NCBI RefSeq assembly: GCF_000427465.1 | Contig: NZ_ATYB01000014.1 | Location: 2,850,558-2,914,557, forward strand | Reading direction: 5' to 3' | Origin: Sinorhizobium arboris LMG 14919 | GTDB lineage: Bacteria; Pseudomonadota; Alphaproteobacteria; Rhizobiales; Rhizobiaceae | Length of the DNA: 64,000 nucleotides | In this document: one piece after another, positions 55,164-64,000 of the stretch | Layout: every line of letters begins with the position of its first letter | How positions within the stretch are numbered: position 1 is the stretch's first letter | Program-made: the position numbers and the translations under genes | The notes under the pieces: generated by a model | Databases searched by the model: none | Seen by the model: only the letters and a program-made list of their open reading frames with translations | What the model was told of the DNA's origin: nothing

Positions 55164-55881
55164 GGCGCTGCTGAATGACCGGCCAGCGACCGACGCGCCG
55201 TCGCCGAGGGCGGAGATCTCGCGAGACGTCCCCTATCCGCCAATCCTGCTGATCAGGCATGCGGAAACGCAATGGAACCAGGAAGGACGGCTGCAGGGCC
55301 GCGGGGACACGCCCTTGACGCTGAACGGCGTGCGGCAATCTCTTGCCGTTGCAACGGCGTTGCAGCAGCACGTCATCCGGCACCGCCCCGTGCGGTACTG
55401 GGTGAGCCCTTTAGGACGTGCCCGTCAAACGGCCTCGCTCCTCAGCGACTGCTGGGCCATTCCGTTCCATAGCTTCGTCGAGGAGCCTGCTCTTGCTGAG
55501 CGAGCTTACGGAGAATGGGAAGGCAAAACCCTGGCGGAGGTGGAAGCGGAGCGACCAACGGAGTTTGGCGAGCACGAACGCGACCGTTGGGGCTATCGTC
55601 CTCCGCGCGGAGAAAGCAAGGCGGATGTCGGAGCACGGATAGAGACGTGGCTTAGGTCAATCGATCCCTCCGCCCGGCATGTGGTCGTAACCCATAGCGG
55701 CTGCTTCCGGGCGATCCGCGGGATCTGCACGAACGCGACACGGCGCCAGATGGATGCTTATCGCGAGCCGCAGACCACTGCCTATTTTCTCGCTGAGGGC
55801 GGGGAGACGGAGATACCGCTTGATGCCCCGATCGCACGGGCTTTCGGCGTGTTGGAGCAGACGAAGACTGTGCACATTTAG
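55156..55881 (+). CDS. Histidine phosphatase-superfamily protein (PGM-like), cytoplasmic
   Basis: This 241-residue phosphatase has the catalytic RH motif in LIRHAETQWNQEGRLQGRGDTPLTLNGVRQ and a second RH-related region at VVVTHSGCFRAIRGI (catalytic His in THSG). EPALAERAYGEWEGKTLAEVE provides the acid residue. It lacks a signal peptide, so it would act on an imported phosphorylated compound in the cytoplasm. GTG start at 55156. Close members include phosphoglycerate mutase-like and sugar-phosphate phosphatases; which one this is cannot be told. Confidence 0.87.
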   Translation: MTEALLNDRPATDAPSPRAEISRDVPYPPILLIRHAETQWNQEGRLQGRGDTPLTLNGVRQSLAVATALQQHVIRHRPVRYWVSPLGRARQTASLLSDCWAIPFHSFVEEPALAERAYGEWEGKTLAEVEAERPTEFGEHERDRWGYRPPRGESKADVGARIETWLRSIDPSARHVVVTHSGCFRAIRGICTNATRRQMDAYREPQTTAYFLAEGGETEIPLDAPIARAFGVLEQTKTVHI

Positions 55882-55911
55882 TCCTACGGCTCACTCGATC
55901 ATCAACCCAAA

Positions 55912-55941
55912 CGACGCCGGCCCATTGGGTCGGCGTTTTTT
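55912..55941 (+). terminator. Rho-independent terminator after the importer operon
   Basis: GCCGGCCC-ATT-GGGTCGGC (one mismatch in the stem) is followed by a run of T (TTTTTT). It lies 31 bases after the stop of the histidine phosphatase gene and separates the importer operon from the acid phosphatase unit with its own promoter. Confidence 0.8.
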
Positions 55942-55963
55942 GTGGGTTCACCCACCGTGCCTC

Positions 55964-56011
55964 GGGTCAGTTATGCCACGCCCCAAGTCGCGCATGGGTC
56001 AACAATGACCC
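55964..56011. promoter_or_regulatory. Paired palindromic upstream activator sites for the acid phosphatase promoter
   Basis: GGGTCA-GTTA-TGCCAC (55964-55979, right half degenerate) and the perfect GGGTCA-ACAA-TGACCC (55996-56011) have centres 32 bp apart, exactly as upstream of the importer. The proximal centre is 102 bp before the -12 element at 56105. This is the second copy of the same site pair. Confidence 0.7.
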
Positions 56012-56090
56012 GCCCTTGACAGCAGGTCAGATTTGCGCGGCGAAAAACAATGGAAAAACAAATCACTAGCGAACTTGCTTTGCGGCGCGA

Positions 56091-56107
56091 CTGGCATGGT
56101 GATTGCA
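56091..56107 (+). promoter_or_regulatory. Sigma-54 promoter of the acid phosphatase gene
   Basis: CTGGCATGGTGATTGCA has GG (56093-56094) and GC (56105-56106) exactly ten bases apart and matches TGGCAYG-N4-TTGCW. Transcription would start about 40 bases before the ATG at 56157. It is the second near-consensus sigma-54 promoter in this cluster. Confidence 0.83.
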
Positions 56108-56156
56108 AAATCATTGTTGCCGGCCTCTAGCCGGCATCCACCAAGGGAGGAATCAT

Positions 56157-56963
56157 ATGAGTGACTTGATCTGCAACGGTTCTGTTTCGGCGGATGCGGT
56201 CCGCAAGTCCCGGAGCCCCGGCTCGGGCGGGCGCGCGCTGAGGGGACTGGTGACGGCGGGAATGCTTACCCTGTTCGCGTTACCTGGAAGCCACGTCGGT
56301 GCGACCGAGGTGATGGACGGAGCCGTCATCGTTAAGGACGTGAAGGTCTATATCGATCCCGAAACGTTCGATTCCACACGCTACCTGCCGCCGCCCCCGG
56401 AAGGATTGCTGGCTGACGATGATATGGATCTCGTGCTGCGCTGGCAGGAGCGGCGGACGCCGGAAATGGCGGAGGCGTCGCTCGCGGATTCAGAGCAGAG
56501 CGTGTTCCGGTGGGCTGACGTGCTCGGCCCGGAATGGAAGGAGGAGAACTTTCCAATCGCGAAGCAGTTCTTTCATCAAGTCTATAAAACCGAGAGCAAT
56601 CTGAACAAGCAGGGCAAGGAGAAGTGGAACCGGGCACGGCCGGGCGCGCTCAACGACGCGGTCGAGGCGGTGTCGGAGTTCAAGAACTACGGCGCCTATC
56701 CGAGCGGGCATGCCGCCTTCTCGCACTTCACTGCAATCGTGCTCGCTCAGATGATCCCTGAAAAGGGCGAGGAGATCATGCAAAGGGGTCGGGATCTCGG
56801 CTTCAGCCGGGTTATCGGCGGGGTTCACTTTCCAAGCGATGTTGAAGCCGGAAGGATTCTTGGCGCCATCTGCGCGGTGATGGTTCGGGACAACCCGGCC
56901 TTCCTCGCGGATTTCGCGGAGGCAAGGGCAGAGGTCCGGAAAGGCTTGCGATTGCCTCTGTAA
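56157..56963 (+). CDS. Exported class A nonspecific acid phosphatase (PAP2 superfamily)
   Basis: This 268-residue phosphatase carries the full three-part motif: KEKWNRARP (K-x6-RP), YPSGH, and SRVIGGVHFPSD (SR-x5-H-x3-D) with the catalytic histidines. An N-terminal hydrophobic segment (GLVTAGMLTLFALPGSHVGA) after a 40-residue basic stretch suggests export. The ATG at 56157 has GGGAGGA upstream. The PhoC/PhoN-type enzymes free phosphate from many organic phosphates in the periplasm. A sigma-54 promoter with the same activator sites as the importer lies just upstream, so both are probably co-induced. Confidence 0.9.
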   Translation: MSDLICNGSVSADAVRKSRSPGSGGRALRGLVTAGMLTLFALPGSHVGATEVMDGAVIVKDVKVYIDPETFDSTRYLPPPPEGLLADDDMDLVLRWQERRTPEMAEASLADSEQSVFRWADVLGPEWKEENFPIAKQFFHQVYKTESNLNKQGKEKWNRARPGALNDAVEAVSEFKNYGAYPSGHAAFSHFTAIVLAQMIPEKGEEIMQRGRDLGFSRVIGGVHFPSDVEAGRILGAICAVMVRDNPAFLADFAEARAEVRKGLRLPL

Positions 56964-57338
56964 GCCCATTAGCCCGGAATCCCAGCAGGTCAGCGATCTG
57001 CTGGGTCTGACGGATCACCGCTGACGCTTCCGCTCGATCTTGGTATTACCCGAACCAAGATGCTCGCAAAGACAGATCTGTCCGGCCTTATGCGGCGCGC
57101 CGATAGTGGCTCGGCGCATCCGTTCGTCTCGGAACGAGATCATTTCGATGGTCAACCGATATCGGCCGAGTCGGTGAAAGGGGCCGCAGACCGCATCGGA
57201 TCCATTTGCGAACACCCACGGTTTCGAGGAAGGCTACGGATGGACCTCCTGCGCAGTCGGCGGCAAACAACGCGTCGCAAGATGAATGCGGCTAGCTGTA
57301 GGCTCGAAAGATCAGTGTTTCCTAGCAGTCATGCCCAG
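56964..57338. other. Gap after the acid phosphatase, with short undecided frames
   Basis: About 370 bases. A short inverted repeat around 56985-57005 (CAGCAGGTCAGCGATCTGCTG) may end acid phosphatase transcription. Overlapping frames at 57015-57215 (-) and 57060-57300 (+) resemble no family I can name. They could be a decayed insertion-sequence end, but nothing proves it. Confidence 0.4.
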
Positions 57339-58400
57339 CTAGCGGTCCGTTTTCAGCTCTCGATCAAAAGCCTCCGTGACCATATCGACCAACTGCTTAT
57401 GAATTTCGGGGCGCGACTGCCCGCCTCCGTCGGAGCAAATGGGATCGCCTATCTCTTCAGACGCAGCGATCTCGGCCGCGCCGGGTTTGCACTCGCCAAA
57501 CATGCTGTAATGGCTCGCATCATCGATCGTGGAATACTTACCCTCCGGAATGGCCTTTGCGATCTCCGAAGCGAGCGCAGTTCGGGGGATCGTTCCTGGT
57601 CGTCCAAGATTCACAATCTCGACAGGAATGGAAACCTCCGAAAACGTGCTGGCTTGAAACACGTCCATAGGGGCAGGATCAATCGCCATGGCAAACTGGA
57701 TTCTTTTGTCTTCGTTGTTTCGACCAGCCAGCTTCATATCCATCGCGTGAAGATCGACGCCGCTTTGCCTCACCCATCCGCAAAGCGACGGATTGAGGAT
57801 GTCGGTGTCACAGTAGCCTGCCAAACGGATCGGATCGATACGGGCACCAGCCAGCGCCAGAGCAGTGCTGCCGCCCATCGAGAGTCCAAGTGCGCCGACC
57901 TTCCCAGCTTCAAAGTGATCTTCAAGAAACGGCTGTTTCTGAACCGTATCCAAGGTCGCGCTGATATCTCCAGGTCTCAGCCAAAGCTTCATCGTTTCCG
58001 CTGCTGATCTGTTCGCCCCCGTGTTCCCAGGATGAACGGGAGCCGCCACGATGAACCCCTGCTTCGCCAAAGGCGTTGCAATCCAGCTCATGGCTTGTGG
58101 AGTGCCTCCCAGGCCAACGCCATGCGATAACAAGATCAGCGGGTATTTTCCGCGCGAGATCGGGGCTTCGAGCATGGCGTCCGTTCCCACAAAAAATACA
58201 CTCTCCCCAAGCGTAACAGATTTGCCGCCCGCGTCCGCCGGGTACCAAATGGTGACCGCTAGATCGCTGCCTCGTTCTTTGGAGGGAGCTGCGATCTGCC
58301 GCACGCCGACAAATTCACCGGCAGCGGCAGAATGGTGCACCATCAGCACCGGAGAGATGGTGCTGCAAAACATCGTCGCGATTTTGATCAACAGTTTCAT
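57339..58400 (-). CDS. Exported dienelactone hydrolase-like alpha/beta hydrolase
   Basis: This 353-residue protein starts with a signal peptide (KIATMFCSTISPVLMVHHSAAA). It has the alpha/beta-hydrolase elements of the COG4188-type predicted dienelactone hydrolases: DLAVTIWYPADAGGK, PLILLSHGVGLGGTPQ (oxyanion) and the nucleophile elbow GALGLSMGGSTALALAG, with a late His in DDASHYSMFG. The true substrate is unknown; ester or lipase-like activity is possible. It lies downstream of an AraC gene on the same strand, which may regulate it. Confidence 0.86.
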   Translation of the reverse strand: MKLLIKIATMFCSTISPVLMVHHSAAAGEFVGVRQIAAPSKERGSDLAVTIWYPADAGGKSVTLGESVFFVGTDAMLEAPISRGKYPLILLSHGVGLGGTPQAMSWIATPLAKQGFIVAAPVHPGNTGANRSAAETMKLWLRPGDISATLDTVQKQPFLEDHFEAGKVGALGLSMGGSTALALAGARIDPIRLAGYCDTDILNPSLCGWVRQSGVDLHAMDMKLAGRNNEDKRIQFAMAIDPAPMDVFQASTFSEVSIPVEIVNLGRPGTIPRTALASEIAKAIPEGKYSTIDDASHYSMFGECKPGAAEIAASEEIGDPICSDGGGQSRPEIHKQLVDMVTEAFDRELKTDR

Positions 58401-58535
58401 CGAAGTTCCTTGGGCTGATGGATCAGGCCGAAACTTGTCGGAAGATAAAGAGCAGCGCGTCCTTGAACACGATCTTGGACGTTCGAGATCGCGATCTAGG
58501 CCTTTTTGCGATGACTTTGGACCGGGGGCGAACAG

Positions 58536-59612
58536 CTATGACGCCGGTACTTCCGCCCGCGCATCCGGTGCGGCAGATATCTCGCAGCCAGCGCGCCTAT
58601 AGCTGCTCGGGGTCATGCCCGTGACGCGCGAGAATTCCCGATTGAAGTTCGATTTTGTGCCGAAGCCCGATTCCAACATGATGGTTGTCACCGGATCGCG
58701 TGTCGCGACGAGCCGTCGTTTGGCATCGCTGACTCGGTATTCATTTACAACCTGGGAGATGTTGCGGCCATAAGTTCGATTCAGGGCACCGGAAATCTGG
58801 CGTCCCGGGATACCCACGCGCCGTGCAAGACGGTCCAACGTCAGGTCTGGATCGCGATAGAGATGTTGCTCCCGCATCAGGGCATCGACCCGGCTTGCTA
58901 TGGCTTTGTCATCCTCGATGCTCGGAGACGCCGGCAGTGCGGAGGAGGAAGAGGCGAATTCTTCCGCAGTGGTATTTGCCTCATGGTCGGGGCGAGTATT
59001 GTCCGCGACCGTGGCGGCGTAGCTGGCGACCGCTAGCCATGAAACGCTCGCAACGGTGACGATCGTTCGGGCCTGCTCGCCACCTCCAAAGACGAAATCG
59101 AGCGAGACTATTGCGTCGATGAAGGCCGTCGCCACAAGCATGACCGCCATTGCGATGAGCGCCCTATGTGCGGTCCATTCATCGGAGATACGGACAGCGG
59201 AAAGAGCGCCCGGCCCCTGTCCGGCAACCCGGAGAAGCGCAAGACCGTATCCGAGGTAGATGGCAAAGAGAACAATGTCGACTGGCGCGCGCCAGAAGGC
59301 GACGAGAGTTGCAACGAGGCCCGCCGGCACCAGGTGCGGCAGGATGTCTGTGCGCCTTGCAAGCCTATTGCGGCGTAGCTGATCAAAGGCTCCAAAAGAC
59401 ATGGCCGGAAGGACCGCTGCGACGATCGGCTGAATAGAACGAGCCGGACGCCAGCCGACGTTCCAGTTCAATCCCGACAAGATCGCCTGAGCGGCAAACG
59501 TGGCGACGAGCAGATGAAACAGCCCGAGTTTCCCTTCTCCCTGCCGGAACATCCGCACAAGGATAAGGCAGAGAAGAAGGGAGATGACGAAGGGCAACGG
59601 GATTGAAGGCAT
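58536..59612 (-). CDS. Membrane-bound AraC-family transcriptional regulator
   Basis: This 358-residue protein has an N-terminal half with about seven hydrophobic segments (FVISLLLCLILVRMF, LGLFHLLVATFAAQAILSGL, GLVATLVAFWRAPVDIVLFAIYLG, ALIAMAVMLVATAFIDAIV and others). The C-terminal AraC DNA-binding domain has LTLDRLARRVGIPGRQISGALNRTYGRNISQVVNEYRVSDAKRRL and FNREFSRVTGMTPSSYRR. Membrane AraC proteins sense envelope or small-molecule signals. It is upstream of the hydrolase gene on the same strand (about 135 bases apart), the probable target. Confidence 0.88.
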   Translation of the reverse strand: MPSIPLPFVISLLLCLILVRMFRQGEGKLGLFHLLVATFAAQAILSGLNWNVGWRPARSIQPIVAAVLPAMSFGAFDQLRRNRLARRTDILPHLVPAGLVATLVAFWRAPVDIVLFAIYLGYGLALLRVAGQGPGALSAVRISDEWTAHRALIAMAVMLVATAFIDAIVSLDFVFGGGEQARTIVTVASVSWLAVASYAATVADNTRPDHEANTTAEEFASSSSALPASPSIEDDKAIASRVDALMREQHLYRDPDLTLDRLARRVGIPGRQISGALNRTYGRNISQVVNEYRVSDAKRRLVATRDPVTTIMLESGFGTKSNFNREFSRVTGMTPSSYRRAGCEISAAPDARAEVPAS

Positions 59613-59809
59613 AAATAACGATTATCACGGAGTGCTTCCTCAGTCATACGCATCCGCCATCTTGGTTTCCGCGAGAAAACCCAGTTCTGTTCTTCCCGCC
59701 TGAGATTGATCGCTCGCGTAATTTGAGCTTCTGCGACAACCGCAACGTTCTTTGGTCTATTTGACCCCAGGGAGGCGGCGCTCACGCGCCGCCCTTCTTG
59801 CAGAAGTCG
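59613..59809. other. Intergenic stretch upstream of the AraC gene
   Basis: I see nothing recognisable here beyond the AraC promoter region. It leads into the decayed recombinase/toxin sequence to the right. Confidence 0.3.
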
Positions 59810-59958
59810 AAGCACTTTATCCCGAGCTTCCTCGCCTTAGCATTGAAGTTTTCGGCGTCGCCAAGACGAAGGATGACCCCGCCCGTGTGTCCAACGAGGC
59901 TGTACTTCGCCTCGCCCGTCTGCTCGGGCGCCGGGGGAACCGGCATATCGCTCTTGAG
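59810..59958 (+). pseudogene. Second recombinase-associated ORF remnant
   Basis: The plus frame reads FGVAKTKDDPARVSNEAVLRLARLLGRR (about 59858-59940). NEAVLRLARLLGRR parallels DRVVLDIARLIGRQMA at 44416-44463 on the opposite strand. Both fit the short ORFs seen next to serine recombinases. The sequence runs straight into a degenerate toxin gene. The match is from pattern similarity only. Confidence 0.4.
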
Positions 59959-60288
59959 GCCAAAATCATCGCCCGCCGGACTTGCGGGAATTCGTCGATA
60001 GCCTTGCCGGGCAAAAAGACCAGCCGGCCGTCAAAGCCGCACTCGACGCCTGGTTCGATGAAGTCAGCACGTCGGAGTGGGCGAGTTCCGCCGATATGAA
60101 GAGACGCTACGCCACGACCAGCATCGTTAATTCCGGGCGGACCGTGTTCAACATCAAGGGCAATGACTACCCTACCGTCTGGTGGTGGCTGTCGATTTCG
60201 AGAAGGGCATCGTCCCCGGATCAAGTGGATCGGCACCCACAAGGCCTATGACAGGATCGACGTGACGGAGGTGAAGCATGGCGGCTGA
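59959..60288 (+). pseudogene. Decayed HigB-type toxin (mRNA interferase)
   Basis: The pieces spell a HigB interferase in three frames: KIIARRT, then LREFVDSLAGQKDQPAVKAALDAWFDEVSTSEW...TTSIVNSGRTVFNIKGNDY, then RLVVAVDFEKGIV, then IKWIGTHKAYDRIDVTEV and a stop. At least three frame breaks are needed: one base missing near 59982, about five extra bases near 60172 and two extra near 60222. The original length would be about 100 residues. It must be inactive. An antitoxin remnant overlaps its end, as in intact higBA pairs. Confidence 0.75.
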
Positions 60289-60412
60289 CCTGAAGCCCAT
60301 CCGCAACCGCAAGCGCGGACTGTCGATCGACATGATTCGTCAGTTGCATGATCGCCTGGGCATTTCCGCCGAGGTCCTTATCCGGCCGACCCGGTTCGAC
60401 AAGGTCGCCTGA
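60278..60412 (+). pseudogene. HigA-type antitoxin remnant with internal deletion
   Basis: Forty-four codons remain: MAADLKPIRN joined directly to RKRGLSIDMIRQLHDRLGISAEVLIRPTRFDKVA. In intact COG5499-type antitoxins about 60 residues, including most of the HTH, separate PIR from LNRKRxLSxxMIRxLHxxLGIPAEVLI. The open frame survived an in-frame internal deletion, possibly at the short repeat encoding NRK. It overlaps the toxin remnant by 11 bases, the normal coupling of such pairs. Confidence 0.72.
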
Positions 60413-60506
60413 ACGGAGTGCGCCGATGACCCGCGTCGCCGGACGCGGTCTGCTTGCCGCTTGCGATCCTAAACCGGCTCGAGCGCCAGGTCGTTGGAAA
60501 GGCTGC

Positions 60507-60545
60507 AAAAAAGAACACTCCCGGAACGGATCGTTCGGGAGTGTC
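60507..60545 (-). terminator. Rho-independent terminator of the rRNA operon
   Basis: On the minus strand the hairpin ACACTCCCGAACG...CGTTCCGGGAGTGT is followed by TTCTTTTTT. It lies just after the tRNA-fMet gene, the last gene of the operon. Confidence 0.85.
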
Positions 60546-60553
60546 GGTATTTT

Positions 60554-60630
<77 letters not shown>

Positions 60631-60636
60631 TTATCC

Positions 60637-60681
60637 GAGTTTTGCGAAGCAAAATCTCGCGAGTTTTGCGAAGCAAAATCT
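60637..60681. repeat. Two-copy 24-base tandem repeat in the tRNA-5S spacer
   Basis: Two identical 21-base units start at 60637 and 60661 (period 24). Each contains the small palindrome TTTTGC-GAA-GCAAAA. They separate tRNA-fMet from 5S and may be processing signals. Confidence 0.8.
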
Positions 60682-60788
60682 TGTTTGTATCGGCTCGGCT
60701 TGGCGATCGGACAGTGGCTTGTCCGGCGGCCGGTTTGTATCGTCCGGGCCTTGTTTATGAGAGAAGATGTATTTTCTTGCGTTTTGCA

Positions 60789-60906
60789 GACCTGGCAGCG
60801 ACCTACTCTCCCGCGTCTTAAGACGAAGTACCATCGGCGCTGGGGCGTTTCACGGCCGTGTTCGGAATGGGAACGGGTGCAGCCACCCCGCCAGAACCAC
60901 CAGGTC
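60789..60906 (-). rRNA. rrf: 5S ribosomal RNA
   Basis: The minus strand starts GACCTGGTGGTTCTGGCGGGG, has the conserved CCCGTTCCCATTCCGAACACGG and ends GCTGCCAGGTC, so the terminal stem closes. The length of about 118 bases is normal. It lies between 23S and tRNA-fMet. Confidence 0.93.
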
Positions 60907-61098
60907 GGCAAAGCGCAAGCGTTGCTCCTTGCGGAGCAAACTGTCATCGAGAAGCTGGTGAAGTTTTCACTTCTTTTGTTTCGAACACGTCTTTAACGGT
61001 GCTTCGGGCACTTGTCGGAGCTTTTGCTCCGCAAGGCCAAAGGCCGTCCGCAGCGAAGCGATCTTCCGATCGCGACAGCGTGAGGACAAAGAATTTCG

Positions 61099-61119
61099 AT
61101 GCTCATCATCGATGAGCAT
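61099..61119. other. Hairpin in the 23S-5S spacer
   Basis: ATGCTCATC-ATC-GATGAGCAT forms a perfect 9-base-pair stem just beyond the 3' end of 23S. It is probably part of the precursor processing region. Confidence 0.5.
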
Positions 61120-61124
61120 GAGCA

Positions 61125-64000
<2,876 letters not shown>

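Noticed and set aside
57015..57300. Possible insertion-sequence remnant after the acid phosphatase gene
   Set aside because: Residues look vaguely gene-like in both strands, but I could not tie them to a transposase family, and no terminal repeats were seen.

Overview
The window reads as a chromosomal segment of a Sinorhizobium/Ensifer-type alphaproteobacterium. GC is high. An rRNA operon ends in the order 23S-5S-tRNA-fMet on the minus strand, and the 23S carries a 5'-end (helix 9) intervening sequence of the kind seen in Rhizobiales. Transporters and catabolic operons are dense. The species call is inference, not a database match.

Layout. (1) 1-728: 3' part of an FAD oxidoreductase gene with a one-base frameshift. 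(2) 1052-5985: complete branched-chain 2-oxoacid dehydrogenase operon (E1alpha, E1beta, E2, E3). (3) 6069-12497: purU, then the tyrosine/homogentisate pathway (maiA, fumarylacetoacetase, hmgA, a MarR regulator, an Lrp regulator, hpd). (4) 12662-26085: a LuxR-type regulator, a type I secretion ATPase and adaptor preceded by two acidic proteins without RTX repeats, a HEPN-like protein, a GNAT-like/TPR protein, a PhcB-like methyltransferase and a GGDEF-EAL protein. (5) 26104-34110: a locus for Amadori compounds (fructosyl-amino acids): GntR/UTRA regulator, SIS deglycase, PfkB kinase, and an opposing amino-acid ABC operon with an FAD oxidoreductase and an EamA exporter. A shared TTGTCTGACAA-type operator links the two halves. 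(6) 34522-44081: a GntR/FCD-controlled sugar-type ABC operon divergent from a dehydrogenase/hydrolase operon. (7) 44.2-60.4 kb: a segment that looks acquired, bordered on both sides by decayed recombinase-associated sequence and toxin-antitoxin genes (one pair intact, one decayed). (8) 60554-64000: end of the rRNA operon.

The most interesting unit is 45916-56963. It holds a PgtC-like binding protein, a PgtB-like sensor kinase and a sigma-54 response regulator, followed by an AfuABC-like ABC importer, a cytoplasmic histidine phosphatase and an exported class A acid phosphatase. Two near-consensus sigma-54 promoters (50765-50781 and 56091-56107) lie before the importer and before the acid phosphatase. 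Each is preceded by two GGGTCA-N4-TGACCC-type palindromes whose centres are exactly 32 bp apart. Together these suggest one regulon for sensing, importing and dephosphorylating a phosphorylated organic compound.

The second unit of interest is the type I secretion locus at 14.4-20.7 kb, whose likely substrate has a four-fold repeat unrelated to RTX. No CRISPR array, intact insertion sequence or intact integrase was seen.
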